Source of the DNA: Meridianimaribacter flavus
GTDB taxonomy: Bacteria; Bacteroidota; Bacteroidia; Flavobacteriales; Flavobacteriaceae
Reading direction: 5' to 3'
DNA: 64,000 nucleotides
Assembly (NCBI RefSeq): GCF_004366715.1
Contig: NZ_SOQZ01000002.1
Coordinates: 418,996-482,995, forward strand
Part shown: positions 54,359 through 63,998 of the stretch, in pieces
How positions within the stretch are numbered: the first letter of the stretch is position 1
Layout: each line of letters begins with the position of its first letter
Position numbers and translations under genes: made by a program
The notes under the pieces: generated by a model
The model's database searches: none
Told to the model about the DNA's origin: nothing
Seen by the model: the letters and a program-made list of their open reading frames with translations, nothing else

Positions 54359-54967
54359 ATGAAATATTTTAAAACCCTTTTTCTTACAACACTTTGCATA
54401 TTATCCTTTACAACCCTAATTGCTCAGGAAACTACCGAAGAAGACAAATTATCATTAAACGAAGGGAGTATTGACAATCAATTTGAATTCGTTATACAAC
54501 GCTCAAACAATTATCAAGAGTATAAAGTTGTAAAAAAGAACTGGTTATATACACTTAAAGCACACACATTAGACTCGCTTAAAGCCATACACAAGGATTT
54601 GGCAGATACACAAGCTATAGTAGACAAACAAGCCTTAGAAATTACTGAGCTTAAAAGCAATCTTACAAATACCAAAGACACATTAGACAAAACCAATCTT
54701 GAAAAAGATAGTATGGCATTGTTTGGAATGCAAATGAGCAAAGGAGGCTACAATGTACTTATGTGGAGTATTATTGGAGGATTATTTGCACTGTTGCTTC
54801 TCTTTATATACAAGTTTAAAAACAGTAATGCTATTACCAAACAAGCTAAAAAATCGTTAGCTGAAACCGAAGAAGAATTTGAAGAACATCGTAGGACTGC
54901 TTTAGAAAGAGAGCAAAAAGTAAGACGCCAACTTCAAGATGAAATTAATAAACAAAAAGGCATATAA
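54359..54967 (+). CDS. Exported coiled-coil protein with C-terminal membrane helix
   Basis: A 202-residue protein: signal peptide (MKYFKTLFLTTLCILSFTTLIAQ), a region containing NQFEFVIQRSNNYQEYKVVKKNWL, and a coiled coil (about 75-125; heptads of Leu/Ile with many Lys, Asp and Asn). One TM helix (about 133-155) and a charged Glu/Arg-rich helix to the end complete it. Function unknown. Similar proteins in this family of bacteria are sometimes labelled tRNA (guanine-N1)-methyltransferase, apparently by association with the nearby trmD; nothing here supports that. A TTG at 54311 opens a longer frame, but the signal peptide sets ATG 54359 as the start. Confidence 0.8.
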   Translation: MKYFKTLFLTTLCILSFTTLIAQETTEEDKLSLNEGSIDNQFEFVIQRSNNYQEYKVVKKNWLYTLKAHTLDSLKAIHKDLADTQAIVDKQALEITELKSNLTNTKDTLDKTNLEKDSMALFGMQMSKGGYNVLMWSIIGGLFALLLLFIYKFKNSNAITKQAKKSLAETEEEFEEHRRTALEREQKVRRQLQDEINKQKGI

Positions 54968-54991
54968 TGGTTTGCTTTTTTAGATGAATAC

Positions 54992-55020
54992 AAATCCGTA
55001 AAGTTTTTTACGGATTTTTT
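54992..55020 (+). terminator. Intrinsic terminator
   Basis: 11-bp stem AAATCCGTAAA/TTTACGGATTT with loop GTTT and trailing T, 25 bp after the coiled-coil gene. Confidence 0.88.
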
Positions 55021-55121
55021 GTTTATTAAAACTATTGGCTAACTTCGTTAAATAACTGATATAGGTTGTTAAAACAATTTATACCTTAGTTCTTGTAGGT
55101 AATTTAAACTAAAGTCAAAAG

Positions 55122-56570
55122 TTGAAACAAAAAGTATTTATATCATATAGCTGGTCTTCACCCGAACACGAAGAATGGGTTATCAATTTGGCAGAAAGAC
55201 TAATGTCAGACGGAATAGAAGTAATAATTGACAAATGGGATTTGAAGGAAGGTCACGATATGTTTGATTTTATGGAATCTATGGTAAAATCACCTGAAAT
55301 AAATAAGGTTTTAGTTATCCTAGATAAAACATATTCAGAAAAAGCAGATTCAAGAAGTGGTGGTGTTGGAACAGAAACACAAATCATTAGCCCAAATGTT
55401 TACAAAAATGCTTCACAAGAAAAATTTATTCCAATAGTTACTGAAAGAGATGAAGAAGGTAATGCATTTATTCCAACTTACTTTGACGGTCGAATTTATA
55501 TAGATTTATCTTCAAATGAGCATTTTGAAGAAAATTATGAGAAACTACTGAGAAATATCTATCAAAGACCCTCATTTCAAAAGCCCAAAATAGGAACGCC
55601 ACCAAAATATTTGTTCGAGGAAACACCAAAATCATATAAAACCTCACAAATATTGAGAACGTTTGATTATCAAATAGACAAATATCCTAAAAGAATAAAC
55701 TCAATAATAAGAGATTTCCTCGATGTTTTTTATAACAATCTGAAAGACTTTGCAATTGAATTTGAGGTAAATGATTATATGGGTATCGGAAAACAAATTT
55801 GTGACAATATTCATCAATATACTGACATAAGAAATGACTTTTTAGATTTTATAGACAAATTGACAAAATTGGAAATAGAATTTGATTTTGATATTGTTAT
55901 TAATTTTCTAGAGAAATTACCACTTCTAGAAAATCCAGACGAATCAAGGTCAAGTTGGTCTCAATTTGAATTTGACAATTTTCGAATAATAAACCACGAG
56001 CTATTAATCTATCTAGTAGCTATTGGATTAAAGAATGAAAACTACGGGTTCGTTGAGGATGTTTTATACTCAACTTACTTCTTCAAAGACCGACATAACA
56101 ACTATAACAATGAACCAAAAACCTTTGATGAATTATATAGACATGTTGATTCTATTGATAAATATTATAAGGAAACCTATTCTAAAAATTTCTTTAATCC
56201 TATGGCGGATTTAATCATCAAGAGAATCCCTGAAAATATGGACAAATCTGATTTTGTTCAAGCCGACCTTTTATGTTATTATGTTGCAAATATGAATGGA
56301 AAAAGATGGTTCCCTCAAACTTATGTTTATGACTCTCGAAGTAAAAAGGAATTGTTCTACAAAATGGTTTCGAAAAAACATTTTAACAAGGTAAAAGGAC
56401 TTTTTGATGTTAAAAATATTGACGAAATGAAATATAAACTAAACGAATTGAAAGAAAAAGAGTCACAAAATGGTTCTTATAATAATCGTATTGGTTATTC
56501 AAGTTCATTTGACCGAGTATTACCGTTATATGATGTTATTGAAATTGAAAAGATAGGAACAACAAGATAA
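55122..56570 (+). CDS. SEFIR (TIR-like) domain protein, candidate defence gene
   Basis: A 482-residue protein with an N-terminal SEFIR domain (1 to about 150). KVFISYSWSSPEHEEWV forms the first strand and helix. GIEVIIDKWDLKEGHD is the conserved SEFIR box, and SRSGGVGTETQIIS (78-90) contains Glu85, in the region where TIR-like NADases carry their catalytic Glu. The remaining 330 residues are helical, Asp/Asn/Tyr-rich, and match no domain I know. Standalone SEFIR proteins act in known antiphage systems by NAD depletion; that role is inferred here. Start is TTG at 55122. Neighbours on both sides are housekeeping or hypothetical genes, so it looks like an accessory insertion between the coiled-coil gene and the trmD region. 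Confidence 0.82.
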   Translation: MKQKVFISYSWSSPEHEEWVINLAERLMSDGIEVIIDKWDLKEGHDMFDFMESMVKSPEINKVLVILDKTYSEKADSRSGGVGTETQIISPNVYKNASQEKFIPIVTERDEEGNAFIPTYFDGRIYIDLSSNEHFEENYEKLLRNIYQRPSFQKPKIGTPPKYLFEETPKSYKTSQILRTFDYQIDKYPKRINSIIRDFLDVFYNNLKDFAIEFEVNDYMGIGKQICDNIHQYTDIRNDFLDFIDKLTKLEIEFDFDIVINFLEKLPLLENPDESRSSWSQFEFDNFRIINHELLIYLVAIGLKNENYGFVEDVLYSTYFFKDRHNNYNNEPKTFDELYRHVDSIDKYYKETYSKNFFNPMADLIIKRIPENMDKSDFVQADLLCYYVANMNGKRWFPQTYVYDSRSKKELFYKMVSKKHFNKVKGLFDVKNIDEMKYKLNELKEKESQNGSYNNRIGYSSSFDRVLPLYDVIEIEKIGTTR

Positions 56571-56638
56571 AAAACAACCACAACAATGGCTATAAGTAAT
56601 TGCTTGTTCTCTCCTACTTCTAAAAACAACCTAAAAGT

Positions 56639-57328
56639 TTAAGATATTTTAATTTTTAAATACTTTGTTTCAGATATATACTCTAATAATGCATAAATAA
56701 ACAATGCAATTCCTAGCATTTCCAATAACTCCTCAATGGTATAGAACAAGCAGTACCAAAAATTAGAAACACCGTATAGCTCATCAAAATAGCCTGAAAC
56801 CGCTTCAAAAACAATAGCTCCTGTTATAAAAATGAGTCCTGATACAACAAATAACTTTTTGGTTTCAATTGGCAATCTATTAAACCATTTTATATAAAAA
56901 ACAGCTATTATTAAAAACAATATGGCATAAGGTATGTACCAAGAGTAGTATAAGAGTCCTGTAGTTTGTAATAAATTATGTGTCGGGTTCCATAAATATT
57001 CATGTATTCTTGTAAACTCGTCAACTGCTAAAAACAAAAACACAAAAGATAACCCTAACCAATCGATATATTTAAGGTTCCTTTTCTTATTTCGCATTGC
57101 AATAATTAAAAGCAACAAACTAGCTATTGATATAGCTAACGTCGAGTAAAATGTTGGTAGGTTTTCTTCTAAATCAAAATCAAAAAAGACGATTATAATT
57201 TCAACTATTCGAGGTTTGGGAAAATCACTGAATTTTAAAAAATTAACAATTATATTACCAATTAATAATAAAAAAATAACAATTAATAACTTCTTAAAAA
57301 AAAACTCAGGTTTTATTTTAAACTTCAT
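56639..57328 (-). CDS. Polytopic membrane protein with conserved acidic/His membrane motifs
   Basis: A 229-residue protein with about six TM helices (about 13-30, 62-77, 91-102, 128-147, 160-177, 196-217). Charged residues sit in or beside the helices: AVDEFTRIHE (Asp103, Glu104, His109, Glu110), FEAVSGYFDE (Glu175, Asp182, Glu183) and EELLEMLG (Glu199, Glu200, Glu203). This three-part pattern recurs in an uncharacterised bacterial membrane family, as far as I recall, and would suit a metal or proton site (inference). It is convergent with the SEFIR gene, 68 bp away. The 285-bp gap up to trmD holds no convincing gene. Confidence 0.7.
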   Translation of the reverse strand: MKFKIKPEFFFKKLLIVIFLLLIGNIIVNFLKFSDFPKPRIVEIIIVFFDFDLEENLPTFYSTLAISIASLLLLIIAMRNKKRNLKYIDWLGLSFVFLFLAVDEFTRIHEYLWNPTHNLLQTTGLLYYSWYIPYAILFLIIAVFYIKWFNRLPIETKKLFVVSGLIFITGAIVFEAVSGYFDELYGVSNFWYCLFYTIEELLEMLGIALFIYALLEYISETKYLKIKIS

Positions 57329-57588
57329 AACGCTACACTTTAAAATCCTTCTTCAAGCATTAATTTATATGCTTTCACTCCATTTATCACTAAAACAATA
57401 TTTGCTTTTTTATTCTGAATCCTCAAAAACACCGACAAAAAGCACGTTTTTTTGTTTAAAAGATATTTTTTTAACAAAAATTATTGCAAAACATCAATAT
57501 TAGACCCATGCAACACCTATAAATTATTGAATCCATACTATTTATAATTGAAGTTGATTACCTCCTAAAAACATAATCTAATTAAACC

Positions 57589-57596
57589 TATCTTTG
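57589..57596 (+). promoter_or_regulatory. -7 box (TATCTTTG) of trmD
   Basis: Exact TAnnTTTG match, 17 bp before the trmD ATG, within TATCTTTGCAGCCAAT, a 16-mer repeated exactly at the rplS promoter. Confidence 0.6.
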
Positions 57597-57613
57597 CAGC
57601 CAATACTTAAAAC

Positions 57614-58291
57614 ATGCGCATAGATATTATAACCGTTTTACCTGAGCTATTAAGTAGTCCGTTTGAAGCCTCTATACTTAAACGAGCTATTGATGCTAAC
57701 TTGGTAGAAGTTCATTTTCATAACCTTAGAGATTACACAACCGATAATTATAAGTCTGTAGACGACTATCAATTTGGTGGTGGAGCAGGAATGGTCATGA
57801 TGATTGAACCTATTGACAAATGTATTTCTAGTTTACAAGCACAACGCAAGTATGATGAAATTATTTATATGACACCAGATGGTGAACGCTTAAACCAAGG
57901 TATTGCTAACCAACTGTCCTTACACGAAAACATTATTATATTATGTGGTCATTATAAAGGTGTTGACCAACGCGTACGTGATAAGTTTATTACCAAAGAA
58001 ATTTCAATTGGCGATTATGTATTATCTGGTGGCGAATTAGGAGCTGCTGTATTATGCGATGCTGTAATACGTTTAATTCCTGGTGTATTGGGTAATGAAA
58101 CCTCTGCCCTAACCGATTCGTTTCAGGATAATCTTTTAGCGCCTCCAATATATACTAGACCTCGTGAGTATAAAGGTATGCAAGTACCTGAAATTTTGTT
58201 TAGTGGTAATTTCCCTGAAATTGAAAAATGGCGTGAAGAACAAGCTTATAAACGCACACAAGAACGCAGACCTGATTTATTGGATGATTAA
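57614..58291 (+). CDS. trmD: tRNA (guanine-N1-)-methyltransferase
   Basis: Methylates G37 of tRNAs to prevent frameshifting. A 225-residue SPOUT (knotted) enzyme: [30 protein letters not shown], the cofactor knot [11 protein letters not shown] and [16 protein letters not shown], and [12 protein letters not shown]. It lies in the conserved trmD-rplS region, with a small ORF and a palindromic element between them. Confidence 0.96.
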   Translation: MRIDIITVLPELLSSPFEASILKRAIDANLVEVHFHNLRDYTTDNYKSVDDYQFGGGAGMVMMIEPIDKCISSLQAQRKYDEIIYMTPDGERLNQGIANQLSLHENIIILCGHYKGVDQRVRDKFITKEISIGDYVLSGGELGAAVLCDAVIRLIPGVLGNETSALTDSFQDNLLAPPIYTRPREYKGMQVPEILFSGNFPEIEKWREEQAYKRTQERRPDLLDD

Positions 58292-58293
58292 AA

Positions 58294-58542
58294 GTGGGAG
58301 CTATACTTGAATTTTTTGTTGAAATCATTTTTAGAGGCATAATTGTTCATGTTATAGGATTGTATACTCGTTATTATTTTTTCAAATTAATAAGAAAAAA
58401 CAAAGGTCTTAAGTACTTATCTGGTGATAAAGTAATTAACGACAAGATAAATTCAGTGCAACAACCTTTTTACAATGCTATAGTTGGGATAATTACATTT
58501 TGTTCAATTAGCTTTATTATTGCATATATGGCTTTTAGTTAA
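58294..58542 (+). CDS. Small hypothetical membrane protein
   Basis: An 82-residue frame with GTG start, 2 bp after trmD. Two hydrophobic stretches (about 6-25 and 61-80) flank a basic central loop (FFKLIRKNKGLKYLSGDK). The tight spacing to trmD and the amphipathic layout make it likely real; no family recognised. Confidence 0.6.
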   Translation: MGAILEFFVEIIFRGIIVHVIGLYTRYYFFKLIRKNKGLKYLSGDKVINDKINSVQQPFYNAIVGIITFCSISFIIAYMAFS

Positions 58543-58552
58543 TTTTGCAATC

Positions 58553-58670
58553 GTGTTAAGGATAGAAATGGCATCCTTTTTACGTCAGTCAAGGCTTGAC
58601 GAAGACACGTAAAAAGATACAATGGATAGCCTGACCAAGACAAGTGTTTACACTTTGGCTTGGGAACACC
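58553..58670 (+). repeat. Structured palindromic element, copy B
   Basis: Starts 11 bp after the small ORF. Helices: outer P1 GTGTT/AACAC (58553-58557/58665-58669); P2 CTTTTTACGT/ACGTAAAAAG (58576-58585/58607-58616) with an inner GTCAAG/CTTGAC hairpin; P3 CCAAG/CTTGG (58635-58639/58659-58663). The joining segments GATAGAAATGGCATCC and GATACAATGGATAGCCTGAC match, at about 75-80 percent, the minus strand of copy A at 62765-62844. Strand given is the one with this reading. Confidence 0.8.
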
Positions 58671-58690
58671 AAAAAATTATTAATTATTAA

Positions 58691-58720
58691 TTGTACGTTA
58701 GTATTTATTAATTATCTTTG
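58691..58720 (+). promoter_or_regulatory. rplS promoter (-33 TTG and -7 TATCTTTG)
   Basis: TTG at 58691-58693, a 19-bp spacer, then TATCTTTG at 58713-58720: the best complete Bacteroidota promoter in the window. The -7 region TATCTTTGCAGCCAAT is identical to that of trmD. The rplS leader is about 70 nt. Confidence 0.7.
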
Positions 58721-58794
58721 CAGCCAATTTCAGATTAACCTCTGGCGAGATCCGTGAATGTTGGTTTGAATCAACCATTTTAAAATTAAACAAA

Positions 58795-59145
58795 ATGAAT
58801 TCTTTAGTAAAATTTGTACAAGACGAATTTGTAACAAGAAAAGACTTACCTGAGTTTGGTGCAGGTGATACAATTACTGTATACTACGAAATTAAAGAAG
58901 GTAGTAAAACACGTACTCAGTTTTTTAAAGGTGTAGTATTACAACGTAAAGGATCTGGTACTTCTGAAACGTTTACCATTAGAAAAATGTCTGGAACAAT
59001 TGGTGTAGAGCGTATTTTCCCAATTAACTTACCAGCACTTCAAAAAATTGAAGTTAACAAAAGAGGTAAAGTTAGACGTGCAAGAATTTACTACTTTAGA
59101 GGTCTTACTGGTAAAAAAGCAAGAATTAAAGAAGTTAGAAAATAA
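58795..59145 (+). CDS. rplS: 50S ribosomal protein L19
   Basis: A 116-residue protein of the 30S-50S interface with the diagnostic GDTITVYYEIKEGSKTRTQ, FKGVVLQRKGSGTSETFTIRK, GVERIFPINLP and KVRRARIYYFRGLTGKKARIKE. It has its own promoter and terminator. Confidence 0.97.
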   Translation: MNSLVKFVQDEFVTRKDLPEFGAGDTITVYYEIKEGSKTRTQFFKGVVLQRKGSGTSETFTIRKMSGTIGVERIFPINLPALQKIEVNKRGKVRRARIYYFRGLTGKKARIKEVRK

Positions 59146-59167
59146 GCACTTCAAACCATATAATAAT

Positions 59168-59197
59168 AAAGCCTTGATACTCTCAAGGCTTTTTTTA
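59168..59197 (+). terminator. Intrinsic terminator after rplS
   Basis: 10-bp stem AAAGCCTTGA/TCAAGGCTTT with loop TACTC and a T-tract. Confidence 0.9.
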
Positions 59198-59199
59198 TT

Positions 59200-59802
59200 A
59201 ACCATTGTTAATAACTTCGGTTCATAAATAGTTGATATCTAATGGTCTAAAAAATTTGCAATTTTCATTTCTTGACCTATATTAGCTAAACGATTAAACA
59301 ACAACCTTGAGTTGGTCACCATAAAAAAGGTGTTAATGTTAAAGTCGGAATAAAGTAACGTTCTTTATAAAATTGTTTTTTGAGGTTTTGAAACAGCATG
59401 TGTATGCATGATTAAGTTGAAAAACCATGAAGCTTTTAAAAGTACTGTATGTTTAGACAGACAAAAACTAGAAAAGTGGAAAGTACTCGAAGGTAACAGG
59501 AACGAAAGCGAATGTTAAGATAGGTGCAATGTTTTGAAAAGTAAGTAACGTGAAAACGAAGTTTAACAGACAAAACATCAAGAAAAACAATTAAACTGAA
59601 ACATTAAATAACAAGTCAATACATTTTGAAAGTTATAGAGATGTTTCATTGATACTGTGAAACTTGAATTGAAAAAGACGATTGTGAATGTAAATTCCAA
59701 TACGGCTGATTTAGCAGAAGTGTTAATTAGATCACGTAGTAACAGTTTCAGAGAAAGCCATGTCAAGGTAGTTAGCTACAATGATATGGCTTTTGTTTTT
59801 TT
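59200..59802 (+). ncRNA. Gene-free purine-rich tract ending in a terminator; possible structured RNA or group II intron relic
   Basis: No credible ORF lies on either strand in this 600-bp stretch between rplS and the pentapeptide gene. The plus strand, mainly 59320-59750, is purine-rich and C-poor, with repeated GAAA/AAC patterns (GGAACGAAAGCGAATG at 59499-59514, GTGAAAACGAAGTTTAACAG) and short complementary arms such as GAAACAT/ATGTTTC (59598-59647). It ends in the terminator at 59754-59802. The composition recalls domain I of bacterial group II introns, but no reverse transcriptase and no domain V hairpin are present. Promoter not identified, so the 5' end is unknown. Confidence 0.3.
59754..59802 (+). 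terminator. Terminator-like hairpin not attached to a protein gene
   Basis: Stem AAAGCCAT/ATGGCTTT (59754-59761/59786-59793), inner TCA/TGA pairing and apical GTAG-TTAG-CTAC, followed by a T-rich tail. It is over 600 bp past rplS, which has its own terminator, so it ends a different transcript. Confidence 0.7.
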
Positions 59803-59807
59803 ACACC

Positions 59808-59815
59808 TATATTTG
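59808..59815 (+). promoter_or_regulatory. -7 box (TATATTTG) of the pentapeptide gene
   Basis: Exact TAnnTTTG match, 17 bp before the ATG at 59833, right after the preceding terminator. Confidence 0.5.
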
Positions 59816-59832
59816 ATGTTTTAAACAATAAT

Positions 59833-60405
59833 ATGGACCTACCACTACTCTTAGATAAAACATTTAGCGCTGAAAACTACACAAAAACCCTTTTACCAAA
59901 AGCTGAATACGACAATTGCTCGTTTATAGATTGTGATTTTTCTAATGCTGATGTCTCAAATATTAGTTTCCTGGAGTGTGAGTTTACCAATTGTAACTTT
60001 AGTAATGCTAACATAAAACATACTACTTTCAATAATGTACAGTTCAACAATTGTAAACTTTTAGGGCTCCACTTTCATGATTGTAATGATTTTTTATTAT
60101 CCTTTACATTCAATTCCTGTAGTTTAAACCTAGCTTCATTTACAAATCTAAATATTAAAGACACTCATTTTTTAAACTGTAATTTGCAGCAAGTAGATTT
60201 TACAAAAACCAATATTTCTAAAGCAATCTTTACGGATTGTAACCTTAAAAATGCTGTTTTTGAAAACACCAATCTTGAAAAAGCCGACTTAAGGTCGGCA
60301 ATTAACTACAGCATCAATCCCGAAATTAATAATATTAATCAAGCAAAATTTTCAAAAGAGCAAATTTTCGGGCTTTTAAACACATACAATATCATAATTG
60401 AATAA
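59833..60405 (+). CDS. Pentapeptide repeat protein, Qnr/McbG-like
   Basis: A 190-residue protein built largely of A(D/N)LXX-type pentapeptides (CSFIDCDFSNADVSN, CEFTNCNFSNANI, CNLKNAVFENTNLEKADLRSA), which fold as a right-handed beta-helix. The end, ADLRSAINYSINPEINNINQAKF and then GLL, resembles the C-terminus of Qnr proteins, which protect DNA gyrase from quinolones. It is shorter than typical Qnr (about 218), so resistance activity is not certain. Own -7 box. Confidence 0.85.
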   Translation: MDLPLLLDKTFSAENYTKTLLPKAEYDNCSFIDCDFSNADVSNISFLECEFTNCNFSNANIKHTTFNNVQFNNCKLLGLHFHDCNDFLLSFTFNSCSLNLASFTNLNIKDTHFLNCNLQQVDFTKTNISKAIFTDCNLKNAVFENTNLEKADLRSAINYSINPEINNINQAKFSKEQIFGLLNTYNIIIE

Positions 60406-60443
60406 TTGCCTATAAACTACAAGGGATAGCCGCTTGAAATTAT

Positions 60444-60451
60444 TATATTTG
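60444..60451 (+). promoter_or_regulatory. -7 box (TATATTTG) of icd
   Basis: Exact TAnnTTTG match followed by CA, 49 bp before the icd ATG. Confidence 0.5.
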
Positions 60452-60494
60452 CAAGATTTTAAAAATACAAAGTTCATAAATAGATAAAATTTAA

Positions 60495-62726
<2,232 letters not shown>

Positions 62727-62732
62727 TATAAG

Positions 62733-62758
62733 AGCTCCTTTAATTAGGAGCTTTTTTA
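62733..62758 (+). terminator. Intrinsic terminator after icd
   Basis: Stem AGCTCCT/AGGAGCT with a 6-nt loop, followed by a T-tract, 6 bp past the icd stop. Confidence 0.9.
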
Positions 62759-62764
62759 TTTTTA

Positions 62765-62844
62765 GGGCGTTACCCTTCGGGTCATGCTGTCCGTTATATC
62801 TTTTTTGTAAAAACAAAAAAGGATGTCACTACCATCATTAACGC
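62765..62844 (-). repeat. Structured palindromic element, copy A
   Basis: Outer P1 GCGTTA/TAACGC (62767-62772/62839-62844), P3 ACCC/GGGT (62772-62775/62779-62782), P2 CTTTTTTG/CAAAAAAG (62800-62807/62814-62821). Read on the minus strand, its single-stranded segments GATGGTAGTGACATCC and GATATAACGGACAGCATGAC align with copy B at 58553-58670, in inverse orientation. It lies between the icd terminator and the murQ promoter. Confidence 0.8.
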
Positions 62845-62858
62845 AGCAAAAAAATCAT

Positions 62859-62866
62859 TATTTTTG
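62859..62866 (+). promoter_or_regulatory. -7 box (TATTTTTG) abutting murQ
   Basis: Exact TAnnTTTG match with 4 nt (AGCT) to the murQ ATG, so the mRNA is probably leaderless. Confidence 0.5.
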
Positions 62867-62870
62867 AGCT

Positions 62871-63689
62871 ATGGACTTTACAAAAACCACAGAGCAAGAT
62901 TCCAATTACAATCATCTAGAAAAGATGACAATAAACCAGTTATTGACTAACATCAACAACGAGGACAAAACAGTCCCAAGGGCTGTTGAAAAAGCAATTC
63001 CTCAAATTGAAGCACTAGTAAAAATAATAGTTGAAAAATTAAAAAATGGAGGTCGATTATTTTACATAGGAGCTGGCACAAGTGGCAGACTTGGAATTGT
63101 TGACGCGTCAGAATGTCCGCCAACATTTGGTGTCTCTCACGATTTAGTTATTGGTTTAATTGCAGGAGGAGATACAGCAATAAGAAAAGCAGTAGAATTC
63201 GCTGAAGACTCAAAAGACCAAGCATGGAAAGACTTAAAGGAATATGGAGTCTCTAAAAAAGATGTAGTCGTTGGTATTGCAGCATCTGGTACAACGCCTT
63301 ATGTTATTGGTGGTTTAGAAAAATGTAATGAAGAAGGCATCGCAACTGGATGCATAACCTGTAATTATAAAAGTCCATTGTCACTTACAGCTCAATTTCC
63401 TATAGAAGTCATTGTAGGTCCAGAGTTTGTTACAGGAAGCTCAAGAATGAAAGCAGGAACAGCCCAAAAACTTGTTTTAAACATGATAACAACAACCACT
63501 ATGATTCAACTTGGCCATGTTAAAGGAAACAAAATGGTAGATATGCAATTGAGTAACAATAAACTGGTTGATAGAGGTACAAAAATGATCATGAGCGAAC
63601 TTAACATTCAACAAGAGGAAGCACAACACTTACTAAATAAACATAAAAGTGTACGCTTAGCTATTCAAAACTATAAGCATGGAAACTAA
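62871..63689 (+). CDS. murQ: N-acetylmuramic acid 6-phosphate etherase
   Basis: Cleaves the lactyl ether of MurNAc 6-phosphate to give GlcNAc 6-phosphate in cell wall recycling. A 272-residue SIS-domain protein: ITxQ-type start TTEQDSNYNHLEKM, the sugar-phosphate motif YIGAGTSGRLGIVDASECPPTFG with the catalytic-position Glu81, VGIAASGTTPYVIGG and GSSRMKAGTAQK. It is about 25 residues shorter than E. coli MurQ at the C-terminus, which lacks the small helical tail; this appears normal for the group. The stop overlaps the DUF6095 start by 11 bp. Confidence 0.94.
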   Translation: MDFTKTTEQDSNYNHLEKMTINQLLTNINNEDKTVPRAVEKAIPQIEALVKIIVEKLKNGGRLFYIGAGTSGRLGIVDASECPPTFGVSHDLVIGLIAGGDTAIRKAVEFAEDSKDQAWKDLKEYGVSKKDVVVGIAASGTTPYVIGGLEKCNEEGIATGCITCNYKSPLSLTAQFPIEVIVGPEFVTGSSRMKAGTAQKLVLNMITTTTMIQLGHVKGNKMVDMQLSNNKLVDRGTKMIMSELNIQQEEAQHLLNKHKSVRLAIQNYKHGN

Positions 63690-63909
63690 ACGAACAAATA
63701 AAGAAGTTTTAATACAAGGCCTAAAAAAAATGGGACTCTCTTTATTGTGTATGTTCCTTGGTCCTACTCTAATTTACATCGCATTTAGCAATCAAGAAAA
63801 ACCACTCTATATTCCTATTTTAATTATTGGATGTTTAATCTGTGGGTTAGCTATCTTTTTTGCTTTTAAAGGCTTAAAAACTATTCTAGATAGTATGTTT
63901 AATAATTAG
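63679..63909 (+). CDS. DUF6095 family small membrane protein
   Basis: A 76-residue protein with two TM helices (about 18-34 and 44-66) and a basic N-terminus (KRTNKEVLIQGLKKMG), matching what I recall of DUF6095, a Bacteroidota family usually next to murQ. Starts inside the end of murQ (11-bp overlap), so it is translationally coupled. Function unknown. Confidence 0.78.
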   Translation: METKRTNKEVLIQGLKKMGLSLLCMFLGPTLIYIAFSNQEKPLYIPILIIGCLICGLAIFFAFKGLKTILDSMFNN

Positions 63910-63968
63910 TAATTATACTATAATTTATTCTTAACAAATCTCACCTATCTTAAGCTCTATAAAACAAA

Positions 63969-63998
63969 AAAAGCATTCATAGATTTATGAATGCTTTT
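63969..63998 (+). terminator. Intrinsic terminator after the murQ operon
   Basis: Perfect 12-bp stem AAAAGCATTCAT/ATGAATGCTTTT with a 6-nt loop, 60 bp after DUF6095 at the window end; T-run inside the stem, so it could work in both directions. Confidence 0.85.

Noticed and set aside
55122..57328. SEFIR gene and membrane protein as a toxin-antitoxin or single operon
   Set aside because: The genes are convergent and neither resembles an antitoxin; only a loose neighbourhood link is defensible.
57216..57503. Plus-strand frame of 95 codons overlapping the membrane protein gene start
   Set aside because: Composition is that of AT-rich non-coding DNA, and it overlaps a better-supported gene on the other strand.
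59578..59766. Minus-strand frame of 62 codons in the tract after rplS
   Set aside because: No start context or domain; it covers the terminator hairpin and looks like a chance frame.
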